DNA of 5,872 nucleotides from Propionivibrio sp. (GTDB lineage Bacteria > Pseudomonadota > Gammaproteobacteria > Burkholderiales > Rhodocyclaceae), in assembly GCA_017990155.1 (NCBI GenBank), contig JAGNOM010000193.1, forward strand, positions 1 to 5,872. The letters run 5' to 3'. The position numbers and the translations under genes are program-made. This document shows, piece after piece, positions 1-5,872 of this stretch. The first letter of the stretch is position 1. Every line of letters starts with the position of its first letter. A model generated the notes under the pieces. It was given only the letters and a program-made list of their open reading frames with translations. It was not told the origin of the DNA and ran no database searches.

Positions 1-488
1 CTGTTGGGGCCGGGATAGACACGATAGCTGTCGGCATACGGATAGCTGGCAATCGCCGCCTCAATCTCGCCGATCATCGCATCGACGCCCTCGCCGCGAT
101 GGTCGACCAATAGCTGCGGCCGCTCCCCGTACCACAGGCCATCGGGCAGCGCGTAGTTGCGCTGGACAACATCGGGCGCGCGCCAGCCGACGACGTCGTA
201 GCGCGTGAATGCAGTCTCGCCCGACTTCTTGACGATGATCCACGGATGCACGGCGACGTAGCGCCGCCAGCCGTAGGTCGGCGCGACGTACACCTGGACG
301 ATCGCCGTCTCGCGCAAAGCGACCGGATCGGGCGCGATCCCGGCCGAGTGCTTCGGCGCCGTGCGCCAGGTATAGGTCTTCGGCGCATCGTCGGCGAGTG
401 AGGCATTGGCCACGCTAAGTCCGAAGGACAACGCGGCCAACCCGACGAAGGCGGTTACGAAACGGGTGGTAAGCCTCATCTTCCCCAT
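1..488 (-). CDS. Exported DUF3750-like protein, C-terminus off the left edge
   Basis: About 162 codons are visible; the frame is open to base 1 and the C-terminus lies outside the window. Function is unknown. The N-terminus (MGKMRLTTRF, then a hydrophobic run FVGLAALSFGLSVANA) reads as a Sec signal peptide with a possible AxA cleavage site, so the protein is probably periplasmic or outer-envelope. The mature part carries AIVQVYVAPTYGWRRY, AVHPWIIVKK, LPDGLWYGERP and, at the edge, YRVYPGPNS. The HxWIxVK and GPNS motifs are what I associate with DUF3750; this is recalled, not searched. Two in-frame ATGs exist. I prefer the one at 488: it lies 3 bases after the stop of the preceding gene, with a weak GGTGA upstream. 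The one at 479 has GGGGA only 2 bases away, too close to serve as its ribosome site. Co-transcription with the large upstream gene is likely. Confidence 0.72.
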   Translation of the reverse strand, partial: MGKMRLTTRFVTAFVGLAALSFGLSVANASLADDAPKTYTWRTAPKHSAGIAPDPVALRETAIVQVYVAPTYGWRRYVAVHPWIIVKKSGETAFTRYDVVGWRAPDVVQRNYALPDGLWYGERPQLLVDHRGEGVDAMIGEIEAAIASYPYADSYRVYPGPN

Positions 489-491
489 TTG

Positions 492-3400
492 TCAGCGATC
501 ACCGTCGAGCGGCTGCAGCCCGATGGTTCCGACCAGCCCGGCACGGTATTCCGGCGAACCGGCGCGCACGCGCTCGGTTTGCGTCTGGGCACGCCGTGCG
601 GCAATCCCCAAGCGCGTGACGACGCCAGCGTTATCCGGGCGGTCGATGAACTCATAGAGCGAGGCGACGGCACGGGTCAGGCGCTTTTCGTCGGCGCGCT
701 GTTTGGCGTCGAGGCGCTCGGCGTACCAGTCGCTGGCTAGCACCCTTTCGCGGGTGAACATCGCGCGCAGTTCGGGCGAGTCAAGGCCGAGGCCGCTCTC
801 GCTGCGCCCCTTGGCCATGATCTCGAGCAGCGCTTTGAGCGGCGGGCAGGCCATCGCAATCGTACCGTCGGCGAAGTAGGACTCGGCGACACGCTGGTGC
901 GTCGCGACGATATTGGCGACGCCGTCGACATAGATGTCCATATCCTGCAGTTCCGGGCGCAACATCTCATCGGTAAAAACCGAGTGCGGATGCAGGAAGA
1001 CGCGGCCGAAGTAGCGGCTGGTGAAGCGCGCGGTGACGCGATAGCCGAGGCGGCTGGCGAGCACCGGCTTGCCGTTGTGTTCGAAATCCTCGACGCGTTC
1101 CAGCGCACCCTCGGCGATCAGACGCTTGGCATCGCGCTCTTCCGGACTCATGCGCGCGAAGATTTCCGGCACCAGCAGGCTGATGTCGTGATCGACGCGC
1201 ACGTTCGGCCCGACGTAACCGGCGGCCGACAACCAGCCGTCGTGCCCGGTCAGCGCCAGCGAAACGAAGGCGGCGTTGAGGTCGATGATCGCCGGCAGCA
1301 TGTTGAACGGCCCCTTGGTCAGCGCGCCTTCCGAGCCGGCGCCGGTCGTCGACGGCGACTTTCCGGTCATCGAGCTGATGTACTCCATGAAGAGTTCGGG
1401 CAGCTCCATGTAGTGCAGCGGGTTGAACGGACACAGCGGCCGGATGCCTTCTTCCGGCGGATTGTTGCGCCGCCCGGTGGCAACCACGTGCACCGGTGTG
1501 ATCAGCGCTTCGCCGGAGGGCTGGCGGCGGAAAAGACGCATCGCCAGTTCGGCCGACGCCGTTTCCTTCGGGCAGGCAATGTCGGTGCGCAACTGCAGGT
1601 AACGCGGGTTCTTGGTCGGCTTGCCGTCGACGATGCGCGGGTGCGCCGAGGAGACGAAGTACTTCGGCGAGGCATCGTCCGGTGCGTCGGCCGCGGCCTG
1701 GATCAGGCGCTGCATCGGCGCGGTAAAGGCGTTGAAACCGATCGCGTCGTCAACGAGTTCGCGAGCGTCGGCGCCGACCAGTGGCGCGAAGTTGGACATA
1801 AACGAAGTCGGCAGCGCGATATCGGCTTCGGCCTGGCCGTCGTAGCCGCGATGGATCGCGTCATCGGGCCGCTGGAAGAGGTAGCGCTCGCAGTTCTTCA
1901 CATACTTCTGCGAGACCTCGCCGGGCTGCCCGCTGACGACACCCGCCGGGACGACGACGCTGGCCGTGATGTCGTCCTCGGTCTGCACCTTGATCGCCGG
2001 GTGGAAGTCGTGGCGCAGGCCGAAGACGCGCCAGGAGCTGTCCTTGCCGAAGCCGATGCGCAGCGTGTTGACGATCAGCTTGCGGCCGTCGAGTTTCAGC
2101 GAATAGCCTTGCCGACCATTGATGACATCGACCGAGTAGTGCTTGCGCCAGTCGTTGCCCCATTCCGGGCGATGGAAGCGTTTGACGACGAAGACGAGTT
2201 CCTTGACGTGCTGCGGAATCGAGCGCAGCCACTCGTTGTACTCGTCGTTGTATTCGCGGGAAGACGGCGTCAGGAGCTTGATGACGCTGCCCATCGAGCG
2301 TTCGTTGCTCAGGATCAGGCGGTGATCGACACCATTCTTCGCCGGATCGCGGAAGCGGTCCGAGAAGTCGCGCGCGAGGATGGCGGCGACCGCTTCCATG
2401 TCGCTGTCAACGCTCGGCACATAAACGTAGCCTTCGAGAATCGCATCCGAGAGCGCCTTCGAGATTTCCGATTTGCCGCCGCCCGACACCGTTGCCGGTT
2501 TGTGGCAGTCGGTCACGTCGGCCGAGGTGCCGACGAGGTTCCATTGTTTGCGATCGGTGCGCGACGGCTCCATCTGCATGCGGTAGCCGTTCGGCCCCAT
2601 GTAGGTTTTGCCGGCCAGCATCTTGATCGATGCCGTGCTGCCGTCCGCCTTCGCCCACGACACAGTCTGCGTGCGCAGGCTGTAGGTCGATTTCGCAGGC
2701 ACCAGCACGAGGTGCGGGTTGAGCTTGTCGAGCGCGTGGCCTTCGGCTTGCACAACAAAGCGCTCGGCATCGCGCTTCAGTACGTCGTCGAGCGAGTATT
2801 CGTCGCCAGCGGTCAGATCGGTGTATTCCTGACCTTCGTTGTAGCTCGGGAAGACGAGCGCGCCGCCGGCGTGCTCTTCCTCGGCGAAGCCATAAAGGTT
2901 GGCCGAGAAGCTGATCTGCGTTTTGACTTCCTTCTTGCAGTAGCCGAAGTAGTTGTCGGCGATCAGCGTCACGACGACGCCGCGCGCGTCGCGGGCGCAG
3001 ATCTTGAAGGCGTTGCCGCTGTTGTACAGCTCGCTCTCGCTCTTGTAGCACATGCCGTCGCGGCGCTGCCGTTCGGTCGCCGCGTCCCACTGCGGCAATC
3101 CAAGCAGATGCTTGGGCACACCGACCAGATGCGGCGCGAGGATCACGCAGCCGCTGTGCCCGGTCCAGCTATCGGGGTCGAGCGAGGCATCGTGCTCCGG
3201 CAGGTAGGGATCGCCACCGTTGCCGAAAATCGATTCAACAAAGTCGAGGTTGGCGACCAGCGAGCCGGGGACGAAGAAGCGCGTTTCCATGCGCTTTTCC
3301 GAGATGAAGCCAGGCACGCCCGGCACGACCAGCGGGCGTAGTTGCAGCGAGACGTAGCACGCCGCCGGCACCGGCTCGTTGGCCGTGAAAGGCAATTGCA

Positions 3401-3932
3401 TGGATTCGGCCGGTGGATTGAGCGCCAGCGCGAGCAGGCGGGAAAACGCCAGCTTGGGCACCGCGAGCTTGTCGTCCGGTACCGGCAGACCGCCTTCGAC
3501 GAGGTGGAAGACGCCGGCCGTCGTGCGGCGGTCGCTCGCCGGGTTGTGCAGAACGCCGTTACGCAGGCGGTAGCTGGAGAGCAGCGGCGATTTGAAGTAA
3601 TCGCCATTCGCCGGCAGCGACAGGCCGCGCGCGAGACCCGCCTGATCGAGGACGAGCGTGCGGCGCGGCAGTTGCGGCGCCGGGCCGACTTCGGCGAGGT
3701 AGTCGGTCAGGAAATTCTGGATGCGTTGATCGACCGGGCACAGGCGGTCGGCCAGGCGACGATTGAGTTCGCGCTGGCGCGCCAGGATCGGCTCCATCAG
3801 TCCCGTCACCGCGGTACCGGCGTCCGTGGCCAAGGGCAGGCCAAGCAGCGCCAGGCGCAGGTTGATCGCGGCGTTGAGGTCTTGCGGAGCGATGGCGGGA
3901 GGAACGGGGGCGGAACGGTCTGTGGAATTCAT
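492..3932 (-). CDS. PPi-type phosphoenolpyruvate carboxykinase (diphosphate)
   Basis: Predicted cytosolic enzyme interconverting oxaloacetate + PPi and PEP + CO2 + phosphate (EC 4.1.1.38). At 1146 residues it is about twice the size of GTP- or ATP-type PEPCKs and matches the roughly 130-kDa PPi class known from Propionibacterium and Entamoeba. Seen in the sequence: YFGYCKKE (328-335) followed by EEEHAGGALVF (351-361). K334 and H354 are 20 residues apart, the same spacing as Mn ligands K244 and H264 of rat cytosolic PEPCK. A kinase-1-like loop SGGGKS (483-488) resembles SGTGKT of ATP-type and SACGKT of GTP-type enzymes. A kinase-2 candidate is VDSD (508-511), 22-24 residues after the loop lysine; EDD at 652-654 is an alternative. 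A Gly/Ser/Thr-rich stretch (855-877) and the whole C-terminal half have no counterpart I can place in classical PEPCKs. There is no signal peptide or membrane segment. The ATG start gives a weak GAG-type ribosome site. Divergent to a CbbR-like gene. Family assignment rests on motifs and size, without a homology search. Confidence 0.8.
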   Translation of the reverse strand: MNSTDRSAPVPPAIAPQDLNAAINLRLALLGLPLATDAGTAVTGLMEPILARQRELNRRLADRLCPVDQRIQNFLTDYLAEVGPAPQLPRRTLVLDQAGLARGLSLPANGDYFKSPLLSSYRLRNGVLHNPASDRRTTAGVFHLVEGGLPVPDDKLAVPKLAFSRLLALALNPPAESMQLPFTANEPVPAACYVSLQLRPLVVPGVPGFISEKRMETRFFVPGSLVANLDFVESIFGNGGDPYLPEHDASLDPDSWTGHSGCVILAPHLVGVPKHLLGLPQWDAATERQRRDGMCYKSESELYNSGNAFKICARDARGVVVTLIADNYFGYCKKEVKTQISFSANLYGFAEEEHAGGALVFPSYNEGQEYTDLTAGDEYSLDDVLKRDAERFVVQAEGHALDKLNPHLVLVPAKSTYSLRTQTVSWAKADGSTASIKMLAGKTYMGPNGYRMQMEPSRTDRKQWNLVGTSADVTDCHKPATVSGGGKSEISKALSDAILEGYVYVPSVDSDMEAVAAILARDFSDRFRDPAKNGVDHRLILSNERSMGSVIKLLTPSSREYNDEYNEWLRSIPQHVKELVFVVKRFHRPEWGNDWRKHYSVDVINGRQGYSLKLDGRKLIVNTLRIGFGKDSSWRVFGLRHDFHPAIKVQTEDDITASVVVPAGVVSGQPGEVSQKYVKNCERYLFQRPDDAIHRGYDGQAEADIALPTSFMSNFAPLVGADARELVDDAIGFNAFTAPMQRLIQAAADAPDDASPKYFVSSAHPRIVDGKPTKNPRYLQLRTDIACPKETASAELAMRLFRRQPSGEALITPVHVVATGRRNNPPEEGIRPLCPFNPLHYMELPELFMEYISSMTGKSPSTTGAGSEGALTKGPFNMLPAIIDLNAAFVSLALTGHDGWLSAAGYVGPNVRVDHDISLLVPEIFARMSPEERDAKRLIAEGALERVEDFEHNGKPVLASRLGYRVTARFTSRYFGRVFLHPHSVFTDEMLRPELQDMDIYVDGVANIVATHQRVAESYFADGTIAMACPPLKALLEIMAKGRSESGLGLDSPELRAMFTRERVLASDWYAERLDAKQRADEKRLTRAVASLYEFIDRPDNAGVVTRLGIAARRAQTQTERVRAGSPEYRAGLVGTIGLQPLDGDR

Positions 3933-3974
3933 TTTCGACTCAATCGGTGGTTTGGGTAGTTTGAAAACGTGCAG

Positions 3975-3990
3975 CGCTACTTAGCGTAGC
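3975..3990. repeat. Small inverted repeat upstream of the PEPCK gene
   Basis: The sequence CGCTACTTAGCGTAGC can pair in two ways: CGCTA-N2-TAGCG (3975-3986) or GCTAC-N5-GTAGC (3976-3990). It lies 43-58 bp before the PEPCK start and covers the candidate proximal leftward -10. It could be an operator half-site pair or a small leader hairpin. Arms are only 5 bp, so chance occurrence is quite possible. Confidence 0.35.
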
Positions 3991-4010
3991 CCGGCTCGAC
4001 GCGAAATCAA
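3983..4010 (-). promoter_or_regulatory. Candidate proximal promoter for the PEPCK gene
   Basis: On the minus strand TTGATT (4010-4005) and TACGCT (3988-3983) are separated by 16 bp. The -35 matches four of six consensus bases and the -10 only three. It would start transcription near 3976, giving a leader of about 43 nt. The weak -10 overlaps the inverted repeat at 3975-3990, so control by a bound protein is conceivable. The distal TATACT at 4103-4098 is the competing candidate. Confidence 0.25.
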
Positions 4011-4097
4011 CTCGGCCGGCGCAGCGACGACGACTGTGTGACCATCGTCCCTGGCTAAAGTTTGCCGCACGCGGATTATCGGGCGCGAAACCCATTA

Positions 4098-4103
4098 AGT
4101 ATA
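4098..4103 (-). promoter_or_regulatory. Candidate distal leftward -10 (TATACT)
   Basis: Read on the minus strand this is TATACT, five of six consensus bases. It would start transcription near 4091 and leave a leader of about 160 nt before the PEPCK start. No good -35 is found 16-18 bp upstream, as is common for activator-dependent promoters. It overlaps the rightward -10, so the two promoters may be mutually exclusive. Confidence 0.35.
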
Positions 4104-4105
4104 AT
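4100..4105 (+). promoter_or_regulatory. -10 element (TATAAT) for the LysR-family regulator gene
   Basis: This is a perfect TATAAT in the only AT-rich patch of the window. The expected start near 4112 gives a leader of about 32 nt to the ATG at 4144. The -35 region (about 4077-4082, TATCGG) is poor. No clear Shine-Dalgarno precedes the ATG (bases just upstream read GGCTTATAC), suggesting modest expression, as is usual for such regulators. Confidence 0.5.
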
Positions 4106-4143
4106 TAAATAAATTCTGACGCCTCATTTGACCCGGCTTATAC

Positions 4144-5049
4144 ATGCCAAGACGAAGAATCACCTTCCGCCAGTTGGAGACCTTCAGCACCGTCGCCCGC
4201 CTTGGGAGCTTTACCAAGGCAGCCGAAGAGCTGCACCTGACGCAACCCGCCGTTTCAATCCAGATCCGGCAGATTGCCGAGACGATCGGGCTGCCACTGT
4301 TCGAGCAGAACGGGCGCGAAATTGCGCTGACCTCGGCCGGTGCCGAACTGCTGGCGACCGTACGCCGCCTCGACGACGTGTGGAACCGCTTCGAATCGGC
4401 GATCGACGGACTGAAAGGTCTGAAGCGCGGCAAGCTGCGCATCGGCCTCGAGATGACCTCGAAGTACTTCCTGCCGCGCATGCTGGGCGCCTTCTGCCAG
4501 CGCTACCCGGAGATCGCCATCGAGCTGGAGATCGCCAACCGCGAGAAGATCGTCGCCCGCCTGCGCGACAACGAGGACGACCTCTACGTCATGTCGCACC
4601 CGCCCGACGACATGGACCTCGTCATCCAGCCCTTCCTCAGCAACGAATACGTCGTCGTCGCGCCCAACGCGCACTGGGCGGTCGGCAAGCGCCGGAGTCT
4701 GCGCGAGCTGGCCGACGAATCCTTCCTGCTGCGCGAAGTCGGCTCCGGCTCGCGCCACATCATCGACGAACACATGCAGGCGAGCGGCGTCCATCTCAAG
4801 GCTCGCCTGTCGCTGGCCAGCAACGAGGCGATCCGCGAACTCGTCGCCAGCGGCATGGGACTCGCCGTGCTCTCGCGTCACGCGCTCGGCGACAATCCCG
4901 AGCGCGACGGACTGGCGATCCTCGACGTCGAAGGCTTCCCGCTCAAGCAACCGTGGAGCGTCGTGCACCTGCGTAACAAGGTGCTCTCGCTGCCGGCGCA
5001 AGCGTTTCTCGACGAACTGCTGCACAGCGAGCCGGTCCGGCCGGAGTAG
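4144..5049 (+). CDS. LysR-family transcriptional regulator, CbbR/RbcR-like
   Basis: A complete 301-residue DNA-binding regulator of normal family length. Residues 5-65 form the winged helix-turn-helix, with FRQLETFSTVARLGSFTKAA then LHLTQPAVSIQIRQIAE as the recognition part and GLPLFEQNGREIALTSAG as the wing. A linker helix follows, and residues 97-295 make the periplasmic-binding-protein-like effector domain. Several phrases are typical of CbbR/RbcR: TSKYFLPRMLGAFCQRYP, ANREKIVARLRDNEDDLYVM, FLLREVGSGSR, SNEAIRELVASGMGLAVLSRH and ILDVEGFP. In autotrophs that subfamily controls RuBisCO/Calvin-cycle operons, with metabolites such as PEP or NADPH as effectors. No cbb gene is present here. The divergent partner is the PPi-PEPCK gene, which it most likely regulates, along with itself. 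The ATG at 4144 places the helix-turn-helix at the usual distance from the N-terminus. Subfamily placement is confident; target and effector are inferred. Confidence 0.93.
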   Translation: MPRRRITFRQLETFSTVARLGSFTKAAEELHLTQPAVSIQIRQIAETIGLPLFEQNGREIALTSAGAELLATVRRLDDVWNRFESAIDGLKGLKRGKLRIGLEMTSKYFLPRMLGAFCQRYPEIAIELEIANREKIVARLRDNEDDLYVMSHPPDDMDLVIQPFLSNEYVVVAPNAHWAVGKRRSLRELADESFLLREVGSGSRHIIDEHMQASGVHLKARLSLASNEAIRELVASGMGLAVLSRHALGDNPERDGLAILDVEGFPLKQPWSVVHLRNKVLSLPAQAFLDELLHSEPVRPE

Positions 5050-5051
5050 CT

Positions 5052-5872
5052 TCAGGAAACGACGTCAGGCGACAAGCGGAACGACGGCACAGCCCAATCC
5101 GGCAGGACACCACCTTCGCCAACGATCCGGCGCATGGCTGCCATCAGCGTCTCCGTGCTCGCGTCAATCGGCAGTTCGCCGGCATGTACGCCGTTCATCA
5201 CGAGCAAGGTATCGACCCCGGCCGCCGCACCACCAGCAATATCGTGATGCAGCGAATCGCCGACGGCGAGCGTTCGCCCGGCGCCCTGCTTTGTCAGCAG
5301 GCCCAGGCAATAGCCGTAGATGGCGCGGTGCGGCTTGCCCACGTAGTGCACGACGCCGCCGCGCGCGGCATAGCGCGCGGCAATCGCACCGGCGCCCGGC
5401 TTCAAGCCGGTGGACGTAATGCGCGCCAGATCGGGATTGGCGCAGACGAGCGGCATCCCGCGCAGCACGCCCAGTTCGACCAGCCGCTCGTATTCGCGCA
5501 TCGGCCGCGTGTCATCCATGCCGGTCAGCAGAATGAAGTCGGCCGCTTCCGGGCGGCTGAGGATGATCGGCAGCCCGTCCGCGAAATGGCTCAAGCGGTC
5601 GCTGGCGAACAAGGCGCAGCGCCTGCCCGCCAGCGCGCCGCAAAAACCCTCCCCGGCCGCCAGCATGCGCCAGGCGATTTCGCCAGAGGTCACGAGATGC
5701 GAATAGCACGCGGCCGGGATACCGAGCCGGTTCAAGCGTTGTTCACTCTCCGCCGCGCGCCGGCCGCTGTTACTGATCAGGATCACCGCCTTCCCGGCAT
5801 CGACCAGCCGGCGCAGACAATCGACCGCCCCTGCGTAAGGTGCCAGCCCATCGTGCAGCACACCCCACTGAT
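5052..5872 (-). CDS. HAD-superfamily class IIA hydrolase (TIGR01459-like), 5' end off the right edge
   Basis: Probable cytosolic phosphatase-like protein of the NagD/class IIA branch; substrate unknown. The frame is open to the right edge and reads xQWGVLHDG there. The codon cut by the edge ends in AT, consistent with the GAT of the nucleophile aspartate in a DxWGVLHDG motif I. The GTG at 5861 is the valine of that motif and cannot be the true start; perhaps a few to twenty residues are missing. Following the motif are LISNSGRR (motif II, about 5778-5754), a class II cap with CANPDL (about 5444-5427), KPHRAIYG with the motif III lysine at 5336-5334, and GDSLHHD then GVDTLLVMNGVH (motif IV, from about 5261). 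In motif I the usual second aspartate is tryptophan, which I recall as normal for this subfamily. It is convergent with the regulator gene, 2 bases between stops, with no evident functional link. Confidence 0.88.
   Translation of the reverse strand, partial: QWGVLHDGLAPYAGAVDCLRRLVDAGKAVILISNSGRRAAESEQRLNRLGIPAACYSHLVTSGEIAWRMLAAGEGFCGALAGRRCALFASDRLSHFADGLPIILSRPEAADFILLTGMDDTRPMREYERLVELGVLRGMPLVCANPDLARITSTGLKPGAGAIAARYAARGGVVHYVGKPHRAIYGYCLGLLTKQGAGRTLAVGDSLHHDIAGGAAAGVDTLLVMNGVHAGELPIDASTETLMAAMRRIVGEGGVLPDWAVPSFRLSPDVVS

Larger units (their letters stand above)
4095..4107. promoter_or_regulatory. Candidate CbbR/LysR-type operator (TTA-N7-TTA)
   Basis: TTA (4095-4097) and TTA (4105-4107) are separated by 7 bases. 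This fits the TNA-N7-TNA core described for CbbR-type sites and also the general LysR T-N11-A rule. It overlaps the -10 region of the regulator gene, where negative autoregulation by LysR proteins usually acts, and sits in the divergent intergenic region as expected. The surrounding patch (4094-4115) is AT-rich, so one such match could occur by chance, and a register shift by one base also gives TAA-N7-TAA. Confidence 0.4.

Noticed and set aside
74..406. Minus-strand 110-codon frame near the left edge, and overlapping small frames at 61-740
   Set aside because: They have low-complexity Arg/Ser/Ala composition. The neighbouring frame on the same strand has a signal peptide and DUF3750-like motifs, and it explains the region.
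2469..2486. P-loop taken as evidence for an ATPase or AAA-type protein
   Set aside because: SGGGKS lacks the surrounding Walker A/B pattern of those families; the preceding YFGYCKKE...EEEH signature fits PEPCK better.
897..3959. Very long plus-strand open frames (814 and 205 codons) opposite the PEPCK gene
   Set aside because: They lie in the exactly codon-aligned antisense frame. Stops there would require TTA, CTA or TCA codons in the sense gene, which this GC-rich genome rarely uses. Their products are Arg/Val/Asp/His-rich without recognisable motifs.
4255..5025. 256-codon minus-strand open frame inside the regulator gene
   Set aside because: It is also codon-aligned antisense and explained by the same codon bias; the sense frame is an unmistakable LysR regulator.
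5031..5045. Rho-independent terminator at the end of the regulator gene
   Set aside because: There are only short CCGG arms inside the coding sequence and no following run of T.
5859..5861. GTG at 5861 as the start of the HAD gene
   Set aside because: It encodes the valine inside the conserved motif I (QWGVLHDG); the frame continues upstream to the edge, so the gene is truncated by the window and does not start there.

Overview
The window is high-GC DNA, dense in genes, with almost no TTA, CTA or TCA codons in its two complete genes. Gene content and protein style point to a betaproteobacterium, perhaps Rhodocyclales-like. That placement is inferred from general resemblance only; no rRNA or marker gene is present.

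Layout. (a) 1-488, minus strand: the N-terminal part of an exported protein resembling the DUF3750 family, running off the left edge. (b) 492-3932, minus strand: a single 1146-residue protein that I assign to the PPi-dependent (pyrophosphate-type) phosphoenolpyruvate carboxykinases. The basis is its size and PEPCK-like metal-site and P-loop signatures in the right order. The DUF3750-like gene begins 3 bases after its stop, so the two probably form an operon. (c) 3933-4143: a 211-bp divergent intergenic region with an AT-rich core. It holds a consensus -10 for the rightward gene, possible leftward promoters, a TTA-N7-TTA match to CbbR-type binding sites, and a small inverted repeat. (d) 4144-5049, plus strand: a complete LysR-family regulator most like CbbR/RbcR, the regulators of CO2-fixation operons. 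(e) 5052-5872, minus strand: a HAD-superfamily class IIA phosphatase-like gene, convergent with the regulator with a 2-base gap and cut by the right edge exactly at its catalytic motif I.

Working together. The main point of interest is a CbbR-like regulator divergent from a PPi-PEPCK, with no RuBisCO or other cbb gene in view. PEP is a known effector of CbbR in Cupriavidus necator, and PEP is the metabolite a PPi-PEPCK makes or consumes. A PEP-responsive switch on the PEP/oxaloacetate node, using PPi instead of a nucleotide, is a reasonable but unproven hypothesis. The HAD gene shows no clear link to this pair. I saw no RNA genes, mobile elements, CRISPR arrays or convincing terminators.
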